Shown: positions 7,286-14,466 of the stretch, piece after piece
Position numbering within the stretch: position 1 is the stretch's first letter
Layout of the letters: each line of letters starts with the position of its first letter
Source of the DNA: an uncultured Maribacter sp.
GTDB taxonomy: Bacteria; Bacteroidota; Bacteroidia; Flavobacteriales; Flavobacteriaceae
Length of the DNA: 14,853 nucleotides
Assembly: GCA_905479535.1 (NCBI GenBank)
Contig: CAJQMW010000480.1
Span: 1 to 14,853 of the forward strand
Direction of reading: 5' to 3'
The notes under the pieces: generated by a model
The model's input: only the letters and a program-made list of their open reading frames with translations
What the model was told of the DNA's origin: nothing
Database searches by the model: none
Translations under genes and position numbers: made by a program

Positions 7286-8009
7286 AGTTGTCATTGTTAC
7301 TGGCGCAGGTGGAGGACTAGGAAAAGCCTTTGCCCAAGCCTTTGCAACTGAGGGAGCTAAAGTAGCCATCGTAGATATTAATGAAGAAGCAGCGCAAAAA
7401 ACATCTGATGAAATTCAGGGAAGTATCGCGGTTAAGGCCGATGTCACTTCAGAAGAATCCTTAAAAGGAATGACGCAAAAAGTAATCGATGAATTTGGAC
7501 GATTAGATGTTCTAATAAATAATGCGGCCATTTACGCAGGAATCCAAAGAAAACCGTTTTTCGAACTATCGGAAAAAGAATGGGATCTGGTAATGAACGT
7601 AAATCTAAAAGGAACTTGGATGGCGAGCAAAGCCGTCTTCCCTTTTATGAAATCCCAAGGTGGTGGTAAAATCATCAATATTTCTTCCGCGACGGTTATG
7701 AGCGGGTCGCCTCAATGGTCTCATTATGTGGCTTCAAAAGGTGGTGTTATTGGTCTTACCCGAAGTATGGCCAGAGAGATAGGCGATTTCAATATTAATG
7801 TAAACAATATTGCGCCCGGTTTTACCTTGACCGAGGCAAGTTTATCCCTTATGGATAATGCGAAAGAATACGGGGTACAACGTGGAGCAATAAAAAGAGG
7901 GTCGAATGCCAATGATATCGTTGGTACAGCTTTGTACTTGGCTTCAAAAGCATCTGATTTCGTAACCGGTCAGACCATAGTGGTCGATGGCGGAAAACAA
8001 TTTATATAA
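7266..8009 (+). CDS. Short-chain dehydrogenase, likely 4-hydroxybenzyl alcohol dehydrogenase
   Basis: A classical SDR of 247 residues. TGAGGGLG (12-19) is the dinucleotide loop, Asp37 at the end of beta-2 favours NAD over NADP, NNAA (85-88), Asn112, Ser140/Ser141, and Tyr154-x3-Lys158 form the catalytic set. PG (184-185) and the C-terminal VDGG are typical. The ATG at 7266 lies inside the end of the preceding HD gene (20-bp overlap), and MYHLKDKVVIVTG is a normal SDR start. Context suggests oxidation of 4-hydroxybenzyl alcohol, or its phosphate, to the aldehyde handled by the aldehyde dehydrogenase, the CreG step in C. glutamicum. SDR substrate cannot be read from these motifs; 3-oxoacyl-ACP reductase-like enzymes look the same. 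Confidence 0.82.
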   Translation: MYHLKDKVVIVTGAGGGLGKAFAQAFATEGAKVAIVDINEEAAQKTSDEIQGSIAVKADVTSEESLKGMTQKVIDEFGRLDVLINNAAIYAGIQRKPFFELSEKEWDLVMNVNLKGTWMASKAVFPFMKSQGGGKIINISSATVMSGSPQWSHYVASKGGVIGLTRSMAREIGDFNINVNNIAPGFTLTEASLSLMDNAKEYGVQRGAIKRGSNANDIVGTALYLASKASDFVTGQTIVVDGGKQFI

Positions 8010-8027
8010 CCAATAAAAAATACAAAT

Positions 8028-8348
8028 ATGCCAAAAGCAACTTATATAGAAACCGAAGGAAAGGTACACGAGTTAGATTTGCCATTAGGAGCAACATTTA
8101 TGGAAGGTGCCGTACAGAATGATGTAAAAGGTATCGTTGCCGAATGTGGCGGTTCATGCATGTGCGCCACATGTCACATTTATGTAGACGATGCATTTTT
8201 AGAATTACTTCCTGAAATGGAAGAAGAAGAAGAAGAAATGCTCGAAGGAGCAACTGCCGAGCGTACGCCAAATAGTCGATTAGGCTGTCAAGTAAGGATT
8301 TCAAAGGCTTTGGATGGAATTATTTTAAGAGTGCCTGGCGAGCAATGA
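8028..8348 (+). CDS. [2Fe-2S] ferredoxin, putidaredoxin/adrenodoxin type
   Basis: A 106-residue ferredoxin with cluster ligands Cys40, Cys46, Cys49 and Cys87 (C-x5-C-x2-C-x37-C), the spacing of P450-type ferredoxins rather than plant-type ones. An additional Cys44 lies inside the cluster loop (CGGSCMCATCH). A run of six Glu (65-70) lies in the acidic helix used for docking with reductase and P450. It starts 18 bp after the dehydrogenase gene with an A-rich leader, and its stop overlaps the reductase start (ATGA). The likely role is electron carrier from the next gene's flavoprotein to the P450 encoded at 403-1635, as CreF does for CreJ. Confidence 0.88.
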   Translation: MPKATYIETEGKVHELDLPLGATFMEGAVQNDVKGIVAECGGSCMCATCHIYVDDAFLELLPEMEEEEEEMLEGATAERTPNSRLGCQVRISKALDGIILRVPGEQ

Positions 8349-9556
8349 AAAAAAGAGTTGTCATAATTGGTGCCGGACACGGCGGGGTTCAAGCAGCTTC
8401 CACATTGCGGGAAGATGGCTTTGAGGGTGAAATCGTCTTGATTTCCGATGAGTCAGATGCGCCTTATCAGAAACCACCCCTTTCAAAAGGATACTTGCAA
8501 GGCAAACAGACTGCACAGGCTATTCTGTTTCGGTCGGCCAATTATTACAATGACAACGAAATCGATTTACAACTGGGGGTTCGAGTAAATCATATTTACA
8601 CGCAGGAAAATCAAATCGAACTTTCCGATGGTTCAAAATTGGATTATGATTATTTGATTGTGGCTACAGGAGCTTGCAATAGAAAATTGCTCTTCCACGG
8701 AAAAATAGCGGAAAAAATCTATTACCTAAGAAATTTTACTGATGCCAAAGTAATCGAGGAAAAAATAAATCCTGCCAGACATATAGTAATTATTGGTGGA
8801 GGATTTATTGGGCTTGAACTGGCGGCATTGGCAATTGAAAAAGAAAAAAAAGTAACAGTAATCGAAACTGAGGATAGATTGATGAAACGGGTATTACCGG
8901 AGGCCTTATCCAAAGTTTTCTACGATACGCACAAAGCACATGGTGTCGAAATGTTACTTGGTGTTTCGGTTGTGGATGTTATTGACGGTAAAACAATAAA
9001 ATTAAATGATGGCAAAACGTTAGAAACTGATTTGGTTCTGGCGGGCATCGGAGTCATAGTGGAAACTGAACTTACAGAAAATTCCGATATATCATTTGAC
9101 GACGGAATCGTTGTCAACGGTTTTCAGCAGAGCAATATTCCAAATGTTTATGCCATAGGTGATTGTGCCAATCATTACAATCCTTTTGCAAAGAAAAGCC
9201 TGAGATTAGAATCCGTTCAAAATGCGGTAGACCAAGCGAAGGTGGCCGCTTCGCACATTATGGGAAAGCCAATTGAGTACAACACTGTTCCGTGGTTTTG
9301 GACAAATCAGTACCATTTAAAATTACAGATGGCCGGTATCAGCTTTGGTTTTGAAGAAGCCATTATTCGGCAATCGCCTAAACCTGATCGTTTTTCGGTC
9401 TATTATTTTAGAAAAGAAAAATTGATAGCGGTCGATTCTTTGAATCGCCCCGCCGACCATTTGAATGCAAGAAAATTATTGGCTGCAGGTATTTCTCCGA
9501 CGAAACAACAGGTCGAGGATTTCGATTTTAAGTTAAATAGTTTATTAATTGATTAA
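8345..9556 (+). CDS. FAD-dependent ferredoxin reductase (CreE-like)
   Basis: A 403-residue flavoprotein of the putidaredoxin reductase/rubredoxin reductase family. Motifs are GAGHGG (9-14) for FAD, ATGA (107-110), GGGFIGLELA (151-160) for NAD(P)H, and AIGDCA (270-275) for the FAD ribityl region, followed by the family's LRLESVQNA and VPWFWTNQY segments in the C-terminal domain. Glu174 after the second Rossmann strand favours NADH. It shares four bases (ATGA) with the ferredoxin stop, which implies coupled production of the two partners. It should pass electrons from NADH through the ferredoxin to the P450, completing a class I system inside the operon. This role is the usual one for such a gene pair. 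Confidence 0.87.
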   Translation: MKKRVVIIGAGHGGVQAASTLREDGFEGEIVLISDESDAPYQKPPLSKGYLQGKQTAQAILFRSANYYNDNEIDLQLGVRVNHIYTQENQIELSDGSKLDYDYLIVATGACNRKLLFHGKIAEKIYYLRNFTDAKVIEEKINPARHIVIIGGGFIGLELAALAIEKEKKVTVIETEDRLMKRVLPEALSKVFYDTHKAHGVEMLLGVSVVDVIDGKTIKLNDGKTLETDLVLAGIGVIVETELTENSDISFDDGIVVNGFQQSNIPNVYAIGDCANHYNPFAKKSLRLESVQNAVDQAKVAASHIMGKPIEYNTVPWFWTNQYHLKLQMAGISFGFEEAIIRQSPKPDRFSVYYFRKEKLIAVDSLNRPADHLNARKLLAAGISPTKQQVEDFDFKLNSLLID

Positions 9557-9565
9557 CGGTTTAAG

Positions 9566-10258
9566 ATGAATACTAAAGTAACATTTGATCCAGAAGTGCA
9601 CCCACCCAAACTCTACGAAGGTTATAAATCAACAGTTGGTAGAGCACCGCACAAACCGTTGGTCGTTGTCAAAAAATCATTAGGTGAGCTTACCGGCCCA
9701 CTTTTTAAGGATTTCGAACTTGGAGTTCTAGATCATGATTTGACCCGAAATGCGATAAATGAAGGTGAACCAATAGGAGAGCGAATTGTAGTTCAAGGTA
9801 AAGTAACAGATGAAAAAGGGAACCCAATAAGAAATACGCTTGTCGAAATTTGGCAGGCAAACTCAGCGGGAAGATATGTGCACAAAGTCGATCAGCATGA
9901 TGCGCCTCTTGACCCTAATTTTTTGGGTACAGGTAGATGTATTACCGATAAGAACGGTAATTATAAGTTCTATACGATCAAACCGGGAGCCTATCCTTGG
10001 GGTAACCATCCTAATGCTTGGCGTCCAAGTCATATTCATTTATCCTTGTTCGGAGGCAGCATCACTAGTAGGCTAATCACTCAAATGTACTTTCCAAATG
10101 ACCCTCTTTTTGGGCAAGACCCTATGTATATGTCGGTGCCGCCAAAAGGTAGAGAACTATTAGTATCAAAGTTTGATCTTTCGATAACTGAACCAAATTT
10201 TGCTCTAGGGTATAGATTTGATATCGTTTTGAGAGTTACACCCTTTGAAAATCAATAA
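9566..10258 (+). CDS. pcaH: Protocatechuate 3,4-dioxygenase beta subunit
   Basis: A 230-residue intradiol dioxygenase catalytic subunit. The non-heme Fe(III) ligands are visible in their usual order: Tyr104 (GRY), Tyr143 (GAYPWG), His156 and His158 (RPSHIH), with Arg153 in the active-site WRPSH segment. EIWQANSAGRY and QMYFPNDP are typical of PcaH. With the alpha subunit encoded 19 bp downstream it cleaves protocatechuate between the two hydroxyl-bearing carbons to 3-carboxy-cis,cis-muconate. First gene of the lower module, 9 bp after the reductase stop, so upper and lower pathway genes are probably co-transcribed. Confidence 0.93.
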   Translation: MNTKVTFDPEVHPPKLYEGYKSTVGRAPHKPLVVVKKSLGELTGPLFKDFELGVLDHDLTRNAINEGEPIGERIVVQGKVTDEKGNPIRNTLVEIWQANSAGRYVHKVDQHDAPLDPNFLGTGRCITDKNGNYKFYTIKPGAYPWGNHPNAWRPSHIHLSLFGGSITSRLITQMYFPNDPLFGQDPMYMSVPPKGRELLVSKFDLSITEPNFALGYRFDIVLRVTPFENQ

Positions 10259-10277
10259 GAGTAAAAATATAGAAGGG

Positions 10278-10808
10278 ATGAACTTAAAACAGACACCATC
10301 ACAGACCATTGGCCCCTACTTTGCATATGGGCTAACCCCAGAACAATATGGTTACAACTTTAAATCTTTGGCGACTAATTTAATGGTAGATCCTGAAACC
10401 AGTGAAGGAACTATCAAAATTTCCGGAAAAGTATTCGACGCCGAAAACAACCCGATTTCTGACGCCATGATCGAACTGTGGCAAAATGATGGTGAGCGAA
10501 AATTATTTGGAAGGTTCGGCACTGGAACGGATCCTGAAAATCGGTTTGTTTTCCATACCGTAAAACCTAAATCGGTCGATGGCCAGGCACCTTATATAAA
10601 TGTCATCATTTTTATGCGTGGCCAGTTGATTCATTCATATACCCGCATTTATTTTTCCGATGAACAACAACTGAACGACAAGGACAGTACTTTGCTAGCA
10701 GTACCACAAGAAAGACGAAATACCTTAATTGCCAAATGGAAAGGTGGTCATTACGAATTCAATATTCGAATGCAAGGCCCTGAGGAGACGGTATTTTTTG
10801 ATATTTAA
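10278..10808 (+). CDS. pcaG: Protocatechuate 3,4-dioxygenase alpha subunit
   Basis: A 176-residue partner of PcaH. The N-terminal QTPSQTIGPYF is the hallmark of the alpha subunit. ELWQ (66-69), FGRFGT (77-82), and HSYTRIYF (119-126) are also present. Where PcaH has its His-x-His iron ligands, this protein has Tyr106 and Asn108, so it binds no iron itself and shapes the active site as known for alpha subunits. The frame opens upstream at TTG 10245 inside pcaH, but ATG 10278 gives the normal N-terminus, so I chose it. Confidence 0.92.
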   Translation: MNLKQTPSQTIGPYFAYGLTPEQYGYNFKSLATNLMVDPETSEGTIKISGKVFDAENNPISDAMIELWQNDGERKLFGRFGTGTDPENRFVFHTVKPKSVDGQAPYINVIIFMRGQLIHSYTRIYFSDEQQLNDKDSTLLAVPQERRNTLIAKWKGGHYEFNIRMQGPEETVFFDI

Positions 10809-10822
10809 TCTAAAAATAGTCT

Positions 10823-12142
10823 ATGCACTTATACGATTCTTTATTTCGTTCCGAACATGCTGATTCGCTATTGAGCGGCACCAATTTCTTGAAGCAAATG
10901 CTGCAGGTAGAAATTTCTTTGGCTAAATCTCAAGCGGAAGGTGGAATCATTAAAAGGGAGTACGCTGATGCGATTACTGCGGTTTGTCGACTTGAGAATA
11001 TTGACGTAGAGAAATTAAGCTCCCAAATTCCCTTGGGTGGCAATGCGGCCATCCCTTTAGTTAAGCAATTGAGGGCTTTACTTGAAAAAAATAACAAAGA
11101 GGCTGCCGCCTATTTGCACTATGGGGCAACCAGTCAAGATATAGTTGATACCGCCCTCGTACTTCAAATAAAAGAATATGCCCAATGGCTACTTTCTGAA
11201 ATAGTGAAACTAGAAAAGGCTTTAGTTGCTCAAATGAAAGCACATCGCGAAACGGTGATGATTGGTAGAACGCTGTTGCAACATGCCAAACCTATAACGT
11301 TTGGCTATAAAATCTCGGTTTGGTTGACAGCAATAGATGATGACAGAGAAAAAATTCAAGAGCTACTTGATAAAGTACTGAAAGTACAATTAGGCGGCCC
11401 TGTGGGAAATAGAAATGAAAAAATAGGAAATAGTATTGCAGCTGAATTAGCCAAAAGTCTTGGATTGTCCCCAGCTGATAATTGGCATACACGAAGGGGA
11501 ACACTCGCACAATGGTCCTCTTATTTAGGCATTCTTAGTGGCAATATAGGAAAGGTCGCGAAGGATATTTCCTTATTGATGCAGACAGAAGTAGGAGAAG
11601 TTTTTGAAGGTGCTGAAGAAGGAAAGGGCGGTTCAAGTAGTATGCCCCAAAAGCGGAATCCAACTACCTGTGTTGCGATTTTGGCAAATGCTAAGCGAAC
11701 TCCGCATTTGGTTGCAAGCTTATTATCCGTAATTCCACAAGAGCATGAGCGGGCTGTTGGAGGCTGGCATGCCGAATGGGAGCCACTTTATGATTTGATG
11801 CGTTTGACCGCAGGCAGTCTTGAAAAAAGCGTTGGCCTTATCGAGACTTTAGAAGTCAATTCGGAAAAAATGAGATCCAATATCGAGTTGACAAATGGCT
11901 TGGTCTATTCGGAAAATGTTTTGATCGCACTTAGTTCGAAGATGGATTATCAGACAGCCCATACCCTGTTGGAGCAAGCTTCTGAAAAGTGTATGTCCGA
12001 AAATAAGCAGCTCAAAGATGTGCTTCAACAAATGGATTTAGGCCTTGACAATTTAGATGAATTGTTTGACCCAGCAATATCCGTTGCCCATAATCAAAGC
12101 GCCCTTGATGATATTATAAAAGTATATGAGAACAAACTATAA
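10823..12142 (+). CDS. pcaB: 3-Carboxy-cis,cis-muconate cycloisomerase
   Basis: A 439-residue member of the fumarase/aspartase superfamily, normal length for the bacterial enzyme. GATSQD (101-106) and the superfamily signature in GGSSSMPQKRNP (269-280), which contains the catalytic serine loop, are intact. It converts 3-carboxy-cis,cis-muconate to 4-carboxymuconolactone. Adenylosuccinate lyase is the main family alternative, but the position between pcaG and the lactone-processing fusion settles the role. Its 3' end overlaps the next gene by 17 bp, suggesting translational coupling. Confidence 0.93.
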   Translation: MHLYDSLFRSEHADSLLSGTNFLKQMLQVEISLAKSQAEGGIIKREYADAITAVCRLENIDVEKLSSQIPLGGNAAIPLVKQLRALLEKNNKEAAAYLHYGATSQDIVDTALVLQIKEYAQWLLSEIVKLEKALVAQMKAHRETVMIGRTLLQHAKPITFGYKISVWLTAIDDDREKIQELLDKVLKVQLGGPVGNRNEKIGNSIAAELAKSLGLSPADNWHTRRGTLAQWSSYLGILSGNIGKVAKDISLLMQTEVGEVFEGAEEGKGGSSSMPQKRNPTTCVAILANAKRTPHLVASLLSVIPQEHERAVGGWHAEWEPLYDLMRLTAGSLEKSVGLIETLEVNSEKMRSNIELTNGLVYSENVLIALSSKMDYQTAHTLLEQASEKCMSENKQLKDVLQQMDLGLDNLDELFDPAISVAHNQSALDDIIKVYENKL

Positions 12143-13256
12143 GATACAGGGTACACCTAACAGTCCCGTTTTGGTTTTTTCCAATTCCCTTGGTGCTGAT
12201 TTAAGTATGTGGGACGAATTGGTTCCATTCTTACTGCCCTATTTTAGGATACTGCAATACGATACACGTGGCCACGGTCAGAGCGAATCGACCGAAGGTC
12301 CGTACAGCATAGAATGCTTGGGCAATGATGTAATTGACCTCTTAGATAAATTGAATATTGAGAAGGTTCATTTCTGTGGATTGTCAATGGGCGGGCTTAT
12401 TGGCCAATGGCTAGGAATCAACCATCCGGAGCGATTAAACAAGCTGATAATCAGCAATACCGATTCGAAAATCGGGACGGTTGAAGGTTGGAACGAACGT
12501 ATTAAAACCATAAACGAAAATGGTATGTCATCCATTGTAGAAGGTACAATGGAGAAATGGTTTACCAATGCGTTTCACAAAAGCGATCCATCCCGTGTAG
12601 CTGAAATGACCCGAATATTCTTAGCAAACAGAACTGCTGGATATACGGCTTGTTGTGCTGCAATTGGTGCCGCTGATTTTAGAGAAGCGATCAAAAGTAT
12701 TCCGGTGGAAACTTTAATCATTACTGGTCATGAAGATGCGGTTACCGATGTTTCCGCGGCAGAAAAAATGAAGGAGGATATCCCAAATGCAAGATTAAAG
12801 ATATTTCATGCAAGGCATTTGCCAAGTACGGAGTTACCAAAAGAATACGCCGAGACACTTATTGATTTTATTGCAGGCGAGACCCCTTTCGATAGAGGTA
12901 TGCATGTGCGCAGAACGGTTTTGGGTGATGCCCATGTGGATAGGGCCAATGGCAATAAAAATATGTTCAATACTGATTTTCAAGAGTTCATAAGCAACTA
13001 TGCATGGGGTGATATTTGGACAAGGCCCGGACTTCCAAAACATAGCCGAAGCTTGATTACTATGGCCATGTTGATAGCCTTGAATCGCAAAGCGGAGTTT
13101 AAAATGCATGTTAAGGCAGCTTTCAATAACGGGGTATCAGTAGAAGAAATAAAGGAAGTGATCATGCAGTCAAGTATCTATTGCGGTTTGCCTGCGGCTA
13201 ATGAGGCCTTGCATTCGGCTGAAGAAGTATTTCAAGAAAACAATATTAAATATTAA
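12126..13256 (+). CDS. pcaL: Fused 3-oxoadipate enol-lactonase / 4-carboxymuconolactone decarboxylase
   Basis: A 376-residue two-domain protein. Residues ~1-252 are an alpha/beta hydrolase (PcaD): RGHGQS (48-53), nucleophile Ser87 in GLSMGG, acid Asp204 in GHEDAVT, and probable catalytic His231. Residues ~256-372 are a carboxymuconolactone decarboxylase (PcaC): RGMHVRRTVLGD near its start, TRPGLPKHSRSL (299-310) and the CGLPAANEA segment (353-361). The order of reactions is decarboxylation to the enol-lactone, then hydrolysis to 3-oxoadipate. Such fusions are known as PcaL in actinobacteria. The start ATG lies within the end of pcaB. No frameshift or stop lies between the halves, so the fusion is direct. 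Both active sites look complete. Confidence 0.92.
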   Translation: MRTNYKIQGTPNSPVLVFSNSLGADLSMWDELVPFLLPYFRILQYDTRGHGQSESTEGPYSIECLGNDVIDLLDKLNIEKVHFCGLSMGGLIGQWLGINHPERLNKLIISNTDSKIGTVEGWNERIKTINENGMSSIVEGTMEKWFTNAFHKSDPSRVAEMTRIFLANRTAGYTACCAAIGAADFREAIKSIPVETLIITGHEDAVTDVSAAEKMKEDIPNARLKIFHARHLPSTELPKEYAETLIDFIAGETPFDRGMHVRRTVLGDAHVDRANGNKNMFNTDFQEFISNYAWGDIWTRPGLPKHSRSLITMAMLIALNRKAEFKMHVKAAFNNGVSVEEIKEVIMQSSIYCGLPAANEALHSAEEVFQENNIKY

Positions 13257-13266
13257 GAGCTTTCGT

Positions 13267-14460
13267 ATGAAAAAGATAAAAACTCAAGTAGGTATAATAG
13301 GTGCAGGCCCTTCTGGTATGGTATTGGCCAACTGGTTGAAAAAACATGGAATCTCTGCGGTGATTGTAGAATTGCGGTCAAGAGAATATGTAGAAGGAAG
13401 AGTACGTGCCGGTCTGGTAGAACAGAACACAAAAGATATTTTGAAGGAATTGGGTCTTGACGAACGAATGAAAAAAGAGGGAATTGTTCATGATGGCGTT
13501 TACCTAAGCTTTGATGAAGAACGTATTCATATTCCCTTTGGAGAGCTAACTGGTGGTAGAACAATCACCATCTATGGTCAACAAGAAATCACCAAAGATT
13601 TGACCGATGCATGGCTAGATGGTGGTGAAACGCTTCATTTTGAAACCAAGGCCACCAAAATCGTAGATTTTCATACCGCAAGTCCGAAAATACATTTTGA
13701 AAAAGAAGGTGAAGAAGGCATTATTGAATGCGATTTTGTAGCAGCTTGTGATGGTTTTCATGGTATAGGAAGAAAGACCTTGCCGAAGAAAAGCTTTCAA
13801 TCGTATGATATTACCTATCCCTTTAGTTGGTTGGGTATTTTGGCGAACGTTGCTCCATCTACAGATGAATTGATATATGCCTATCATGAAAACGGCTTTG
13901 CTTTGCATAGTCTTCGCTCAGAGACCGTCAGTAGATTATATGTTCAGGTAGACAATGATGAATCGGTCGATAATTGGTCAGATGACCGCGTTTGGAACGA
14001 ACTTTCTGCACGCTTAGGAACTCCGGGTTGGGAACTTAAAGAAGGCCCTATTTTTGAAAAGAGCATTACGCCCATGCGCAGCCATATGATTGATAGCTTA
14101 CGTGCTGGCAGATTATTATTGGCAGGCGATGCAGCACATATAGTTCCTCCAACAGGCGGAAAAGGAATGAATTTGGCCATAGCGGATGTAAAACATATGG
14201 TGGACGCTTTTGTAGATTACTATAAGAATAATTCTGAGGTCTTGTTGGATAGCTATACTGATACGGCGCTACAACGCATCTGGCGCGCACAAGATTTCTC
14301 AAATTTCATGACCAAACTTTTTCATAAACAAGATGCACACGGGTCCTTTACCTATCGCCTACAAAAAGCAAAAGTTGACTATTTAAAAGTGTCTAGGGCA
14401 TATAGAACCACCATAGCGGAAAACTACGTCGGACTACCATTTGAATCTTTTGAAATTTAA
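13267..14460 (+). CDS. pobA: 4-Hydroxybenzoate 3-monooxygenase
   Basis: A 397-residue single-component flavoprotein hydroxylase, close to the ~394 residues of Pseudomonas PobA. GAGPSG (12-17) binds FAD, CDGFHG (161-166) is the DG motif, and GDAAHIVPPTGGKGMN (287-302) is the second FAD motif. Residues lining the substrate site in the known enzyme are recognisable: Tyr204 (ELIY), Ser215 and Arg217 (HSLRS), Tyr225 (RLYVQV), and Tyr387 (ENYVGLP). It turns 4-hydroxybenzoate, NAD(P)H and O2 into protocatechuate, linking the upper and lower modules. The frame can be extended upstream to 13201 inside pcaL, but ATG 13267, 10 bp after the pcaL stop, gives the standard N-terminus. Only product-side genes surround it, so it was probably recruited with the pca block. 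Confidence 0.93.
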   Translation: MKKIKTQVGIIGAGPSGMVLANWLKKHGISAVIVELRSREYVEGRVRAGLVEQNTKDILKELGLDERMKKEGIVHDGVYLSFDEERIHIPFGELTGGRTITIYGQQEITKDLTDAWLDGGETLHFETKATKIVDFHTASPKIHFEKEGEEGIIECDFVAACDGFHGIGRKTLPKKSFQSYDITYPFSWLGILANVAPSTDELIYAYHENGFALHSLRSETVSRLYVQVDNDESVDNWSDDRVWNELSARLGTPGWELKEGPIFEKSITPMRSHMIDSLRAGRLLLAGDAAHIVPPTGGKGMNLAIADVKHMVDAFVDYYKNNSEVLLDSYTDTALQRIWRAQDFSNFMTKLFHKQDAHGSFTYRLQKAKVDYLKVSRAYRTTIAENYVGLPFESFEI

Positions 14461-14466
14461 TAACTA

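Noticed and set aside
8217..8238. GAA-rich repeat tract in the ferredoxin gene as a DNA repeat element
   Set aside because: It simply encodes the Glu run of the acidic helix and stays in frame; no sign of a separate repeat function.
9840..10076. Plus-strand frame inside pcaH
   Set aside because: It covers the iron-ligand region of pcaH in another frame and has no motif of its own.
13201..13266. Upstream extension of pobA into pcaL
   Set aside because: It would overlap pcaL by 56 bp and add 22 residues absent from the well-known PobA N-terminus; ATG 13267 gives a normal protein.
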